NCBI GenBank assembly: GCA_964408435.1
Contig: CAYOZL010000075.1
Coordinates: 1-9,676, forward strand
DNA length: 9,676 nucleotides
Source of the DNA: CAYOZL01 sp964408435
Lineage (GTDB): Bacteria; Bdellovibrionota_C; UBA2361; SZUA-149; CAYOZL01
Direction: 5' to 3'
The position numbers and the translations under genes are program-made. The notes under the pieces were generated by a model, which ran no database searches, was not told where the DNA came from, and was given only the letters and a program-made list of their open reading frames with translations. This document shows, piece by piece, positions 1-7,237 of this stretch. Numbering within the stretch: position 1 is the stretch's first letter; every line of letters begins with the position of its first letter.

Positions 1-1541
1 AAAGCTTCTGTATTTGCAATTTTTAATTCTTTTTTAATTTCGATTTTAGCTTGTTCTAATTTAATTTCTGGCTTTTTAGTAAACTGACTTTTAATTTTCT
101 TGTTTTTAAGTTTCTCAGCTATCTGCTCCTTAAGCTTAACTGCTCTACTTGGCTTAGCTTCTTTAGTTGGTTTAACTAATTTATTAGGTTTAACTTCTTG
201 CTTAGCTTCTTGATTAACTTTAGCTTTCACAACAGGTCTTGCACTAGGCTTTGCAATTGCAGCCGAAATTTTCTTTTCCATGCCTATTAGTTTTGGCTTA
301 TTTTTATCTAAAGCATCTGGAATCCTAAATACTTTTTTAACTTTTTCAAATATACTAGAATCTTCTAACTCAATATTTTCAGGTAACATACCAAGTAAGT
401 CTAGAGACATTTCTTCTAAAATATTCTGAGTTAAATTTGATGACTCAGTATAAAATGTATTTCCAGTACCAACCCAACCTTTAGCATTCTTATCAAAGCC
501 AAGTAGAGCTAAATCTAAATCCTCTCTTCCACCACCAGTTTGAAATCTTAAAATACCTATAAGTTCTTTTTTCCCTAAGCCTTTCTCATCTAGTCTATTA
601 AGAACAATCTTTGTTCTCGCATTGCCTGGTAAGTCTAAAATCTCTTGCATTTCAACACTTAGTAAATGAATAGATGCAGGGTCATTTGAAGTAACTAAAA
701 GCCTGCTATCTGCTCTACAACAAAGCACATAAGCTAATAAACCTTCCGCATTAGACTTATCTACTAAAACTAAATCGTATTTTTCTAAAAGACTATCAAT
801 AATTAAAGTTGCAATCTCTACCCTAGAAGCATCTCTTAACCAAAGTTCTCTAATCTCTGGCCCACCTGCAGGTGGAAGAAAAACATCTACTCCATTAGGA
901 GATTCAATAATGCACTTATTTATAAAATTTTTATCAACTAAAATATTATCCTTAACTACTGCTGAATAATCAGAAGAGTGAGTTTTATGATTACCCATGT
1001 AATGAGAAAAAACTGATTTTTGAGATAAATCTAATACCACTGCAGTCTTTTCAATCGCTTGAGCAGCGTGAGCAATACCAGACACTAAAGAAGTTGCCCC
1101 CACTCCGCCTTTTACACCTGAGACAAAAACTAACTTTCCTTTCGTTTTTCTTTTGCTTCTATTATTTATAGAAAATATTGAATGAACAATTCTTGCTGAA
1201 GAGTCATCTGTAGAGAAAATTAAGTTTGAATATTTCTCTAATCGTTTTAAATTTACAAGAGTGAAATTTTCTCTATTAAGAAAAAAGCATTGAGTAACTT
1301 CATCACCAAAGTGCTCTTCTACTTCTCTTGCTATAATTAATAATCTTTCAGGGCCGAGTCCTTGACCGTAAACAACTATATCTGGTGCGTTGTTTACCAG
1401 TAATTCTTCTTTTGTAGTTGGATAAATTGATGGAAAGCTAACATGGCCGATGCTCTCTCTTGATTCATGAAAAGCCTTCTCAATAAGCTTTTGTAAATCT
1501 ATTCTATTCGTTGCCGAACTATCTATACACGCTATTCGCAT
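1..1541 (-). CDS. CpaE/TadZ-like MinD-superfamily ATPase with degenerate receiver domain (partial, 3' end off window)
   Basis: About 513 codons are present and the C-terminus is cut by the window edge. Residues 1-125 look like a receiver-type alpha/beta domain (starts MRIACIDSS) with no Asp at the usual phosphorylation strand (PDIVVYGQ). From about 134 comes a MinD/ParA-type ATPase: deviant P-loop GVKGGVGATS near 141-150, a switch-like VVLDLSQKSVF near 167, a Walker B-like strand YDLVLVD near 254, and KIVLNRLDE near 310. Ala in place of the usual P-loop Lys (GVGAT, not GVGKT) is typical of CpaE/TadZ, which place Tad/Flp pilus machinery at the cell pole, and argues against MinD or FlhG. From about residue 405 the protein turns into a Lys/Ala/Pro-rich, basic, probably disordered tail, unusual for the family. 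No Shine-Dalgarno motif precedes the ATG at 1541, and an in-frame stop lies 14 codons upstream. No other tad genes are visible. The family call is fairly sure; the Tad role is inference. Confidence 0.8.
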   Translation of the reverse strand, partial: MRIACIDSSATNRIDLQKLIEKAFHESRESIGHVSFPSIYPTTKEELLVNNAPDIVVYGQGLGPERLLIIAREVEEHFGDEVTQCFFLNRENFTLVNLKRLEKYSNLIFSTDDSSARIVHSIFSINNRSKRKTKGKLVFVSGVKGGVGATSLVSGIAHAAQAIEKTAVVLDLSQKSVFSHYMGNHKTHSSDYSAVVKDNILVDKNFINKCIIESPNGVDVFLPPAGGPEIRELWLRDASRVEIATLIIDSLLEKYDLVLVDKSNAEGLLAYVLCCRADSRLLVTSNDPASIHLLSVEMQEILDLPGNARTKIVLNRLDEKGLGKKELIGILRFQTGGGREDLDLALLGFDKNAKGWVGTGNTFYTESSNLTQNILEEMSLDLLGMLPENIELEDSSIFEKVKKVFRIPDALDKNKPKLIGMEKKISAAIAKPSARPVVKAKVNQEAKQEVKPNKLVKPTKEAKPSRAVKLKEQIAEKLKNKKIKSQFTKKPEIKLEQAKIEIKKELKIANTEA

Positions 1542-1548
1542 CTGGTAA

Positions 1549-1576
1549 TTTATATCATCTTGAGTAAATAACTCAA
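1549..1576 (-). promoter_or_regulatory. Candidate promoter of the CpaE-like gene, giving a leaderless mRNA
   Basis: On the minus strand, TTGAGT (1571-1576) and TATAAA (1549-1554) are separated by 16 bp and match the -35 and -10 consensus at 4/6 and 5/6. The predicted transcription start, about 7 bp past the -10, falls on or next to the ATG at 1541, so the mRNA would be nearly leaderless. This agrees with the absence of a ribosome binding site. An alternative weaker pair lies further upstream (TTGACT, 17 bp, TAAAAA) and would give a leader of about 60 nt. Confidence 0.4.
1560..1576. promoter_or_regulatory. Inverted repeat TTGAGT-N5-ACTCAA, possible operator
   Basis: This is a perfect 6-bp inverted repeat with a 5-bp spacer (AAATA). 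The right arm is exactly the candidate minus-strand -35 hexamer of the CpaE-like gene, where a bound dimeric repressor would block RNA polymerase. A second, wider pair, CTTGA (1559-1563) and TCAAG (1581-1585), shares the left arm. The symmetry is directly visible; the operator function is inferred. Confidence 0.35.
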
Positions 1577-1729
1577 CAATTCAAGTCGCTTTTACTTGTT
1601 TTTTAATATTTCTAGCTACTTAAGTCAACTCGCGTAACTAGCCTCCATAGCTATAATCGCGATAAATGGAAATTTTTTAACTATTTTTTATATTATTTTG
1701 GATTTATTTTATTAGCCCTAAAAAAGAAA

Positions 1730-3226
1730 CTAATTAGGAGGTTCTGTAAGAGAGTAACAAATTGGAGTTACATCTCCTGCCTCAAAACCTGCTCCGGTTC
1801 TTTCACCTCTTCCTTCTACGATTCTAAAATACGAAGATTGTGAATTAGGAAAATCTATTTCTGAATAGAAAAGACCAGAGGCAGTCTCTATAAGTGGTGC
1901 TGAAGTAACTAAATCAAATATGACACTATTACTAACTGTAATCATATTACCAACTGCAATATTATAATTCTGGCCAGAAACTAAGCTAGTAAATGTAGCT
2001 GGGTTAAAAACCAATGTTGCACTAGTAGCACTTCCACTATCAACTACTTTATAAATTCTATTCATCTGTCTTTCACAATAATCAACTCCCCTTGGACTTG
2101 GAGTAACTGCTGCAAAGTTAAAATCGTCATTATCGTGGCCAAAAATTAAATACTGATTATTTGCTAAATTATTTGTGTTAGCAGAATTAGAACTTGGAAA
2201 AGTTCCTGCATAACCTGTTCCAGAATATACAGTTAGTCCTGTGCTTGATAGAACTGACTTACTTTGTTTTTGATGTAAACCACCATTATCATCTCTTGCT
2301 ATTCCAAAAACTTCATTATGAAAAATTCCTGCATCACTCGTTGCATCCCAAATAGTGTTTCCATTACTATTTAAATAATCTCCATTAACTCCTCCATCAC
2401 TTGTTTTAAGCGTTATTCCATACTTTATAGCAAGATATGATTCTATCTTTTGCTTATCTGTTAAAGTTAGCTGTTGATTAGTATAAAGAATTACTTCTGC
2501 AATCTCACCATTAAAACCTCTATTGTTAGAGCTTCCATTAAAAATATTTGCCTCACTACCATCACCAATAAAACCAAATCTTGTTATTGCTTCACCTAAA
2601 GCTAAATTAAGAGCAGTTCTATTAGTAGATGTTTCCAAATCTCCATCTAACCTAATTGTAGTATCATTTTCTAAACTCATATCATATCCAGCATTAGCTA
2701 GATGCACTATCCCATCATTAGTAACTCCTGTTCCGTCATTATCTTTAATTCCATTAGCTTCAAAAGACCAGCCCATAGTTCCGCTATCTGGTTGACTATA
2801 AAAATTAAAAAATTCACTTCTATCAAAATCTATTAATGCCCAATTAGCATTTGAATTACCCGTATTAAATGTTGTTTTGAAAACTGCCCAAGTATAAACA
2901 TGAGTTCTATCTTGAGCGATGTAATTTAAGCTTTCAATCGCTAGTCTTTTCCCTGTTGAAAATTTAATAGCTGGATTAAAATTAAACTCAGGCATTGCTG
3001 AGAAGAACTCTGGCCTAAGAGTTGCACTAGGCTGACTGGCATCGTAAGTGTTTCCAAACTGGTCTTCCCAATCATCGACAATACAAGTATTAGTATTGCA
3101 ATTAGTTCCAACATCTGCTCGATACCAAAGTTCTGCACCTGCGCTTACTCCTCCTGGAGATTGAGCAAAAGTTATCTGTGAAGAAAATACAAATAACGTA
3201 AGAATAATTTTTACTATATACTTCAT
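1730..3226 (-). CDS. Secreted LamG/concanavalin A-like jellyroll protein with a second conserved C-terminal domain
   Basis: The product has 498 residues. A Sec signal peptide (MKYIVKIILTLFVFSSQ, likely cut after TFA at residue 21) is followed by GAELWYRADVG and VDDWEDQFGN, the usual opening of LamG-like jellyroll domains in cell-surface proteins. This domain runs to about residue 273 and ends in the hallmark helix segment QKIESYLAIKYGITL. A second beta-rich region (about 280-470) contains NGNTIWDATSD, EVFGIARDD, GLHQKQSKS and NQYLIFGHDND. That series usually follows the jellyroll in large surface proteins (the DUF8202-type arrangement, recognised from memory). Four Cys (43, 48, 384, 490) could form disulfides outside the cytoplasm. 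There is no membrane anchor, no LPXTG and no obvious type IX sorting domain, so the protein may be released or held by partners. It is short for its kind, ending just after the second domain. A GAAGG motif lies 15 nt before the ATG, which is far for a ribosome binding site. The ligand is unknown. Confidence 0.8.
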   Translation of the reverse strand: MKYIVKIILTLFVFSSQITFAQSPGGVSAGAELWYRADVGTNCNTNTCIVDDWEDQFGNTYDASQPSATLRPEFFSAMPEFNFNPAIKFSTGKRLAIESLNYIAQDRTHVYTWAVFKTTFNTGNSNANWALIDFDRSEFFNFYSQPDSGTMGWSFEANGIKDNDGTGVTNDGIVHLANAGYDMSLENDTTIRLDGDLETSTNRTALNLALGEAITRFGFIGDGSEANIFNGSSNNRGFNGEIAEVILYTNQQLTLTDKQKIESYLAIKYGITLKTSDGGVNGDYLNSNGNTIWDATSDAGIFHNEVFGIARDDNGGLHQKQSKSVLSSTGLTVYSGTGYAGTFPSSNSANTNNLANNQYLIFGHDNDDFNFAAVTPSPRGVDYCERQMNRIYKVVDSGSATSATLVFNPATFTSLVSGQNYNIAVGNMITVSNSVIFDLVTSAPLIETASGLFYSEIDFPNSQSSYFRIVEGRGERTGAGFEAGDVTPICYSLTEPPN

Positions 3227-3388
3227 CTAAAAATACAAAAACCTTCTCTTCTTAATTTATCGGTTAAAGAGATTAAAACTTAATAATTTCAATGCATTAT
3301 TTATAGATGCGAATATTAGACAAAGGTTCTCATATATCTTCCGTATATTAGCTAAGACCCTGTAATCTATAGATAAAAAAAATAGATC

Positions 3389-3394
3389 ATTATA
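3389..3394 (-). promoter_or_regulatory. Lone -10-like TATAAT in the 220-bp gap upstream of the secreted protein gene
   Basis: A perfect TATAAT on the minus strand could start a leader of about 155 nt for the jellyroll protein gene. No good -35 lies 16-18 bp upstream (CGCTAG), so the assignment is weak. The rest of this gap (3227-3446) is AT-rich. It holds a 10-bp palindrome ATCTATAGAT (3365-3374) and two A-tracts (3375-3382, 3432-3438) that read as T-runs on the minus strand. I see no strong terminator hairpin and no extra gene in it. Confidence 0.2.
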
Positions 3395-3446
3395 CTTTGG
3401 GCAAGTAAAAACTAGCGTCCAACAGCTTGATAAAAAAAGAGACCTA

Positions 3447-4358
3447 CTACTTAGAAAGGTTTTCTTTAATTAATTTTTTAATGTCATCATTTTGAGTTGA
3501 GCTTATAGCTAAATCAAAGAGTTTAGCACTTTCTAGGCCACATATTTTCTTAGCTACTGCTGCATTATTATAAACTAAACTTGATAGCTCTGACCTACTA
3601 TTTTTAGCAAGACTTGCAGCCGCTTGATATGTTTTATGAATTTGTTCACAAGCCTTAACATTAGTACTTAAATTATTACTTATAAGTATATCTAACAATA
3701 AAAAATTAGACTCTAAAAAAAAGCCCAAGCTTCTTGGCAAGCCAGATTTCCAATGACCATAAACACTTCTAGCTTTTCTAGCCTGTATTATTCTGTATCT
3801 TAATTCTTTTTTAATAGAATTAAATTCTTTTATCTCAATCGATTTAACTATATTTTCAATTAAACTAGAAGACAGCTCATAAGGATAAAAAGGGATTTTA
3901 ATTTTCTTAGGTAAAAAAATAAATTTTAAATTTGTTTTCTTATCTTTAATAATATTTTTATTTACCTCAATAGAATCTATCTTAGTATCTAAATTTGACA
4001 GAGACTGATAACTATCTCTAAAGAATAAATCCAACCAAGCTTCATTTCCCGTTACTAGGGCTAAAGCATTTTTTCTAGATTCCAACCAGGCTCTAGCTTC
4101 CAAGCTTGATGAAATTTTTTTATCAATTAATTTCTTGCTTAAATTCCATTCTCTTAATTTTAAATCGTCTTTATCATTTTCCAAACTAGAAGCAGCTAAA
4201 TAACCAGTATTTAAGTCGCTGATTGCTGCTGGAAATGTAAAATAATAGCTAAATAACCATAGGAAAAAGCAAGCGAAAAAAATAAAAGCATTAATTTTAA
4301 AATACTTAACGCCTACTAGAAAAAGGCTTAGAACTACTATGATTTCTAAAATGCTCAC
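3447..4358 (-). CDS. Unknown protein with two N-terminal membrane segments and a large soluble domain
   Basis: I do not recognise this 303-residue protein. Residues about 3-20 (LEIIVVLSLFLVGVKYF) and 22-42 (INAFIFFACFFLWLFSYYF) are two adjacent hydrophobic segments, probably a helical hairpin that would leave both ends on the same side of the inner membrane. The remaining ~255 residues are Lys-, Ser- and Leu-rich, appear mostly helical and have no enzymatic motif I can name. Visible landmarks are ARAWLESRKNALALVTGNEA (89-108), a basic stretch IQARKARSVYGHWKSGLPRS (191-210) and a C-terminal helical part with YQAAASLAKNSRSELSSLVY (244-263). The start is GTG at 4358, because an in-frame stop lies two codons upstream, and no Shine-Dalgarno is present. 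It diverges from the kinase-like gene across 61 bp. A functional link to that kinase (for example as its membrane partner) is possible but rests only on position. Confidence 0.7.
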   Translation of the reverse strand: MSILEIIVVLSLFLVGVKYFKINAFIFFACFFLWLFSYYFTFPAAISDLNTGYLAASSLENDKDDLKLREWNLSKKLIDKKISSSLEARAWLESRKNALALVTGNEAWLDLFFRDSYQSLSNLDTKIDSIEVNKNIIKDKKTNLKFIFLPKKIKIPFYPYELSSSLIENIVKSIEIKEFNSIKKELRYRIIQARKARSVYGHWKSGLPRSLGFFLESNFLLLDILISNNLSTNVKACEQIHKTYQAAASLAKNSRSELSSLVYNNAAVAKKICGLESAKLFDLAISSTQNDDIKKLIKENLSK

Positions 4359-4361
4359 TTG

Positions 4362-4410
4362 TTGTTAATTTCTACAACATTAGCTATAGAATGAAAACAT
4401 AACTTGTTAA
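4362..4410. promoter_or_regulatory. Overlapping divergent promoters between the unknown membrane protein and the kinase-like gene
   Basis: Minus strand: TTAACA (4405-4410, 5/6 match to -35), 16-bp spacer, TATAGC (4383-4388, 4/6), giving a leader of about 17 nt to the GTG at 4358. Plus strand: TTGTTA (4362-4367, 4/6), 17-bp spacer, TATAGA (4385-4390, 4/6), giving a leader of about 23 nt to the ATG at 4420. The two -10 boxes share TATA within the palindrome CTATAG (4384-4389), so both promoters could not be open at once. Elements are visible; activity is inferred. Confidence 0.4.
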
Positions 4411-4419
4411 AAAGTATCA

Positions 4420-5127
4420 ATGAAAACCAGTAGAGACTTAGATCTAAATATAAGCAAAGAAGAGCTATCTAAACTAATACATCAAGTAGGGCATGATATT
4501 GGCAACCCTCTTACTTCTGTTATCTCTTTATCTTCTATTATTGAAAGGTTCTCTGAGTTAGATTCTCTAGAGCCAGATAAATTAGTAAGTTATTCAAAAA
4601 CAATAAACAAAGAAGCTTGGAAGATAAGTAGACTTAGTGAGTGCTTAGTTAATATTTTATCAACAAGAAAAGCGAACATTCAAAAAGTAAACTTAGAGCA
4701 AGTGATTGATAAAGCAGTAAGTAAGGCTAGCTCTTATTATTCAGATATTGATAATTTAGAATTTGAAATAGAAGTTCCTGCAAACTTAGAAGTTGAGACT
4801 GAACGAGATCAGCTTATAATTTCTCTTAGAGAAATTATAAGAAATCATATTCAAGCTTGCTTAGAACAAAATAGCCCAAAAAATAATTGCGATAAGATAA
4901 CTGTGCTGGCAATAAAAGAAGACAATAACACTATAATTAAAGTAATTTCTAATACTAAACTAGAAATAGACAACCCTTTCTCTCCTGGAGTTTCTGGTTT
5001 TAAAACAGTATCAACTACTGGAATTGGACTGTATACTGTTGCTTGTATACTAAATCGCTTAAATGGATATTGTGATTTAGAAACTAGTGAAAATTCATTT
5101 ACCAGTAAAATTATACTCCCTAGCTAA
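4420..5127 (+). CDS. Soluble histidine-kinase-like protein without sensor domain
   Basis: The product has 235 residues. It has a HisKA-like dimerisation helix with the H-box HQVGHDIGNPLTS (His25 is the likely phospho-acceptor). A Bergerat-fold ATPase follows: N-box EIIRNHIQA (Glu138, Asn142), F-box-like NPFSPG (185-190), and a G2 box TGIGLYTVACILNRLNG (200-216). The usual G1 DxGxG is missing; the corresponding strand reads VISNTK, with Asn178 possibly standing in, as in some AgrC-like kinases. There are no transmembrane segments and no PAS, GAF, HAMP or receiver domain, so the protein must be cytosolic and take its signal from a partner. No response regulator gene is adjacent. It is followed 16 bp later by def and probably heads the def-fmt-rpe-plsY transcript. 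No Shine-Dalgarno precedes the ATG. It could be an active orphan kinase, a phosphatase-biased kinase or a scaffold; sequence alone does not decide. Confidence 0.85.
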   Translation: MKTSRDLDLNISKEELSKLIHQVGHDIGNPLTSVISLSSIIERFSELDSLEPDKLVSYSKTINKEAWKISRLSECLVNILSTRKANIQKVNLEQVIDKAVSKASSYYSDIDNLEFEIEVPANLEVETERDQLIISLREIIRNHIQACLEQNSPKNNCDKITVLAIKEDNNTIIKVISNTKLEIDNPFSPGVSGFKTVSTTGIGLYTVACILNRLNGYCDLETSENSFTSKIILPS

Positions 5128-5143
5128 GAGCATTTAAAAATTT

Positions 5144-5656
5144 ATGGCAATACTTGAAATAGTTAATTACCCAGATCAAAGACTTAGAGAAGAATGCGAA
5201 GACATTACTGAGTTTAATCAAGAAATTAAAACTCTTGCAGAGAATATGGCAGATACCATGTACGATGCTCCAGGTGTCGGCCTTGCCGGGCCTCAAGTTG
5301 GCGTGCTTAAAAACATAATTGTCCTCGACCAATATTCAGGTAGTGAAGAAAATGACAACCAATTACTAACCTTAATTAATCCTAAAATAGTTAAGGTTGA
5401 GGGAGATAAAGTAAAGTCAGAAGAAGGTTGTTTAAGTATTCCTGGCCTAAAAGAAACAATTAAAAGATTTGAGAAAGTTAAAGTTACTGCAAAAGATATA
5501 GATGGAAAAGACATAGAGATAGAAGCCGATGAATTTCTAGCAATTATTCTTCAACATGAAATAGATCACTTAAATGGAGTTTTATTCATAGACCACTTAA
5601 GCAAATTAAAACAAAGACTTGTAAAAGCTAAAATAAAAAAGGCTAATGGCTCTTAA
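5144..5656 (+). CDS. def: Peptide deformylase
   Basis: Peptide deformylase (170 residues, normal length) is a cytosolic metalloenzyme that removes the N-formyl group from nascent proteins as they leave the ribosome. All three family motifs are intact: GVGLAGPQ (44-51), EGCLS (94-98, metal ligand Cys96), and HEIDH (138-142, metal ligands His138 and His142, catalytic Glu139). Motif I has Gly-Pro (LAGPQ) where E. coli has Ala-Thr, a common variant. The C-terminus is a Lys-rich helix (KLKQRLVKAKIKK), as is often seen where the enzyme contacts the ribosome. The ATG at 5144 follows the kinase-like gene by 16 bp. A weak AAGAG lies 13 nt upstream. The last 11 bp overlap the start of fmt, its functional partner in the formyl-Met cycle. 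Confidence 0.97.
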   Translation: MAILEIVNYPDQRLREECEDITEFNQEIKTLAENMADTMYDAPGVGLAGPQVGVLKNIIVLDQYSGSEENDNQLLTLINPKIVKVEGDKVKSEEGCLSIPGLKETIKRFEKVKVTAKDIDGKDIEIEADEFLAIILQHEIDHLNGVLFIDHLSKLKQRLVKAKIKKANGS

Positions 5657-6599
5657 AGTAATATTTTTTGGCACTCCTGAATTCGCACTACCTGCATTAA
5701 AATCTTTAAATACTCACCATGAAGTTCTTGCTGTTGTAACCCAACCTGACAAACCAGCAGGCAGAGGCATGAAACTTAGAGCAAGTGCCATAAAACAATA
5801 TGCTAACGAGAATAACTTAAAAGTTTTTCAACCTAATAAATTAAAAACTGAGAATAAAGAATTAGAAGACCTAGCTAAAAATAGTGATGTTATGGTTTGC
5901 GTTGCTTATGGAAAAATTATTCCTGAGAAATATTTAAATATTCATAAATATGGAATTATAAATATTCATCCTTCTTTACTACCTAGATGGAGAGGTGCTG
6001 CGCCTTTACAGTGGACAATTTTTTCAGGTGACAAAAAAACAGCTGTTTATCTAATGAGATTAGATAAAGGCTTAGACACTGGAGATTTGTTTTGTAAAGT
6101 AGAATACGAATTAAAAGACAATGAAACTCTTAAATCACTACATGACACCTTATCAATAAAAGGATCTGAGCTTCTAGAGCAATCAATTGAAAAAATTGTT
6201 AGTGGGGAAATAAAATTCACACCTCAATCAAATAACGATATTACATACGCAGAGAAATGGACAAAAGAAGATTGTAAAATTGATTGGGCTAAAACAAATG
6301 TAGAAATTAACAGAAAGATAAGAGCTTCAAATCCAATCCCAGCTGCTCATACTGAATTTAAAGAAACACAAATCAAAATCTTTAAAGCAGAAGTAATTGA
6401 AGATTTAGGTTACAAAGAAGCTCAGCCTGGTGAGATCGTAGCTATTAATAAAACAGAGCTTATCGTCAAAACAGGGTTAGATTCTTCAAATAAATCCTTT
6501 CTAGCAATTCATGAAGTTCAATTAGCTGGTAAAAAAAGACTAAGTATAGAAAAAGTGTTACAAGGTTATAGTTTTAAAATAGGAGAAAAATTTACATAA
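5646..6599 (+). CDS. fmt: Methionyl-tRNA formyltransferase
   Basis: Fmt uses 10-formyl-tetrahydrofolate to formylate initiator Met-tRNA, making the substrate that def later deformylates. Length (317) is typical. The N-terminal formyltransferase domain starts FFGTPEFALPALKSL and carries QPDKPAGRGMKL (33-44), the Asn/His catalytic loop INIHPSLLPRWRGAAP (Asn106, His108) and DTGD (144-147, catalytic Asp144). These positions equal those in the E. coli enzyme. The C-terminal OB-like tRNA-binding domain begins near KIDWAK (211). The ATG lies inside the 3' end of def in another frame (11-bp overlap), preceded only by AAAAAGG 3 nt upstream, so translation is probably coupled to def. One base separates its stop from the rpe start. 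Confidence 0.97.
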   Translation: MALKVIFFGTPEFALPALKSLNTHHEVLAVVTQPDKPAGRGMKLRASAIKQYANENNLKVFQPNKLKTENKELEDLAKNSDVMVCVAYGKIIPEKYLNIHKYGIINIHPSLLPRWRGAAPLQWTIFSGDKKTAVYLMRLDKGLDTGDLFCKVEYELKDNETLKSLHDTLSIKGSELLEQSIEKIVSGEIKFTPQSNNDITYAEKWTKEDCKIDWAKTNVEINRKIRASNPIPAAHTEFKETQIKIFKAEVIEDLGYKEAQPGEIVAINKTELIVKTGLDSSNKSFLAIHEVQLAGKKRLSIEKVLQGYSFKIGEKFT

Positions 6600-6600
6600 G

Positions 6601-7236
6601 ATGATTATCGCACCTTCATTACTTGCAGCTGATTGGAAAAATATTCAAACAGAACTTGATAGCATTAAAACTGCTGACTGGCTTCACTTAGATGTAATGG
6701 ATGGAGCGTTTGTGCCTCCCATTACCTTTGGACCAAAACTAGTAAAAGCCTGCAAGGAAGCTTGCGCTCTACCATTAGATGTTCACCTAATGATTGAAAA
6801 ACCTGAAAACCACATTGAGCAATTTGTTGAGGCTGGAGCAGACCTAATTACAGTTCATCAAGAAGCTTCCACTCACTTACATAGAGTGGTGCAGTTAATA
6901 AAATCCAAAAATGTAAAAGCAGGAGTTGCAATTAATCCATCCACACCTGTAAATACTTTAGAAACAATTGTTAAAGATTTAGATTTAATTTTAATAATGA
7001 GCGTTAACCCTGGCTGGGGTGGACAGAAATTCATTGAGAATTCACTTAGTAAGATTAGCGAGGCTAGAGAATTAATAAATAAAAATAATTTAAAATGTCA
7101 CATACAAGTAGATGGCGGGGTAAGTTCTAAGACTGCTAAAAAATGTATTAAAGCTGGAGCAGATGTATTAGTGGCTGGAACAGCTGTGTTTTCAAAAACT
7201 GATCGAGAAAAAGCGATAGAAGAGTTAAAAGGATAG
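6601..7236 (+). CDS. rpe: Ribulose-phosphate 3-epimerase
   Basis: Rpe interconverts ribulose 5-phosphate and xylulose 5-phosphate in the pentose phosphate pathway (cytosol). It is a 211-residue TIM barrel of normal length. Hallmarks are APSLLAADW (4-12), HLDVMDGAFVP (29-39), DVHLM (60-64), MSVNPGWGGQ (133-142), QVDGGV (169-174) and the phosphate-binding VAGTAVF (191-197). The expected metal and catalytic residues His29, Asp31, His62 and Asp171 are present. The ATG is one base after the fmt stop; AGGAG lies 15 nt upstream, rather far, which suggests translational coupling. Its grouping with def and fmt is a shared transcript, not a shared pathway. Confidence 0.97.
   Translation: MIIAPSLLAADWKNIQTELDSIKTADWLHLDVMDGAFVPPITFGPKLVKACKEACALPLDVHLMIEKPENHIEQFVEAGADLITVHQEASTHLHRVVQLIKSKNVKAGVAINPSTPVNTLETIVKDLDLILIMSVNPGWGGQKFIENSLSKISEARELINKNNLKCHIQVDGGVSSKTAKKCIKAGADVLVAGTAVFSKTDREKAIEELKG
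7228..7233 (+). promoter_or_regulatory. Ribosome binding site of plsY
   Basis: AAAGGA lies 4 nt before the ATG at 7238, inside the last two sense codons of rpe. It fixes the plsY start one base after the rpe stop. Confidence 0.55.
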
Positions 7237-7237
7237 A

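Noticed and set aside
1626..1652. Tiny minus-strand frame encoding MEASYAS
   Set aside because: Seven codons starting at an ATG that overlaps GGAGG; too short, no properly spaced ribosome binding site, and no sign of a leader-peptide arrangement such as repeated codons or an attenuator hairpin.
1644..1682. TCCAT...ATGGA stem followed by T6, possible plus-strand terminator
   Set aside because: Only 5 bp of stem with a large interior, and no plus-strand gene upstream to terminate.
2523..2795. 90-codon open frame on the plus strand
   Set aside because: It lies entirely opposite the jellyroll protein gene, has no ribosome binding site, and its product (Leu/Ser/Pro-rich) looks like an antisense by-product of Ser/Asn-rich coding.
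2941..3138. 65-codon open frame on the minus strand
   Set aside because: It is a shifted frame inside the signal-peptide end of the jellyroll protein gene; that gene has clear domain motifs and this frame has none.
4420..5127. Kinase-like protein considered as an anti-sigma factor of the RsbW/SpoIIAB type
   Set aside because: It carries a recognisable HisKA-like helix with an H-box before the ATPase fold, which anti-sigma kinases lack.
5120..5514. Two minus-strand open frames opposite def
   Set aside because: Def is unambiguous with all three catalytic motifs; the antisense frames have no motif or initiation signal.
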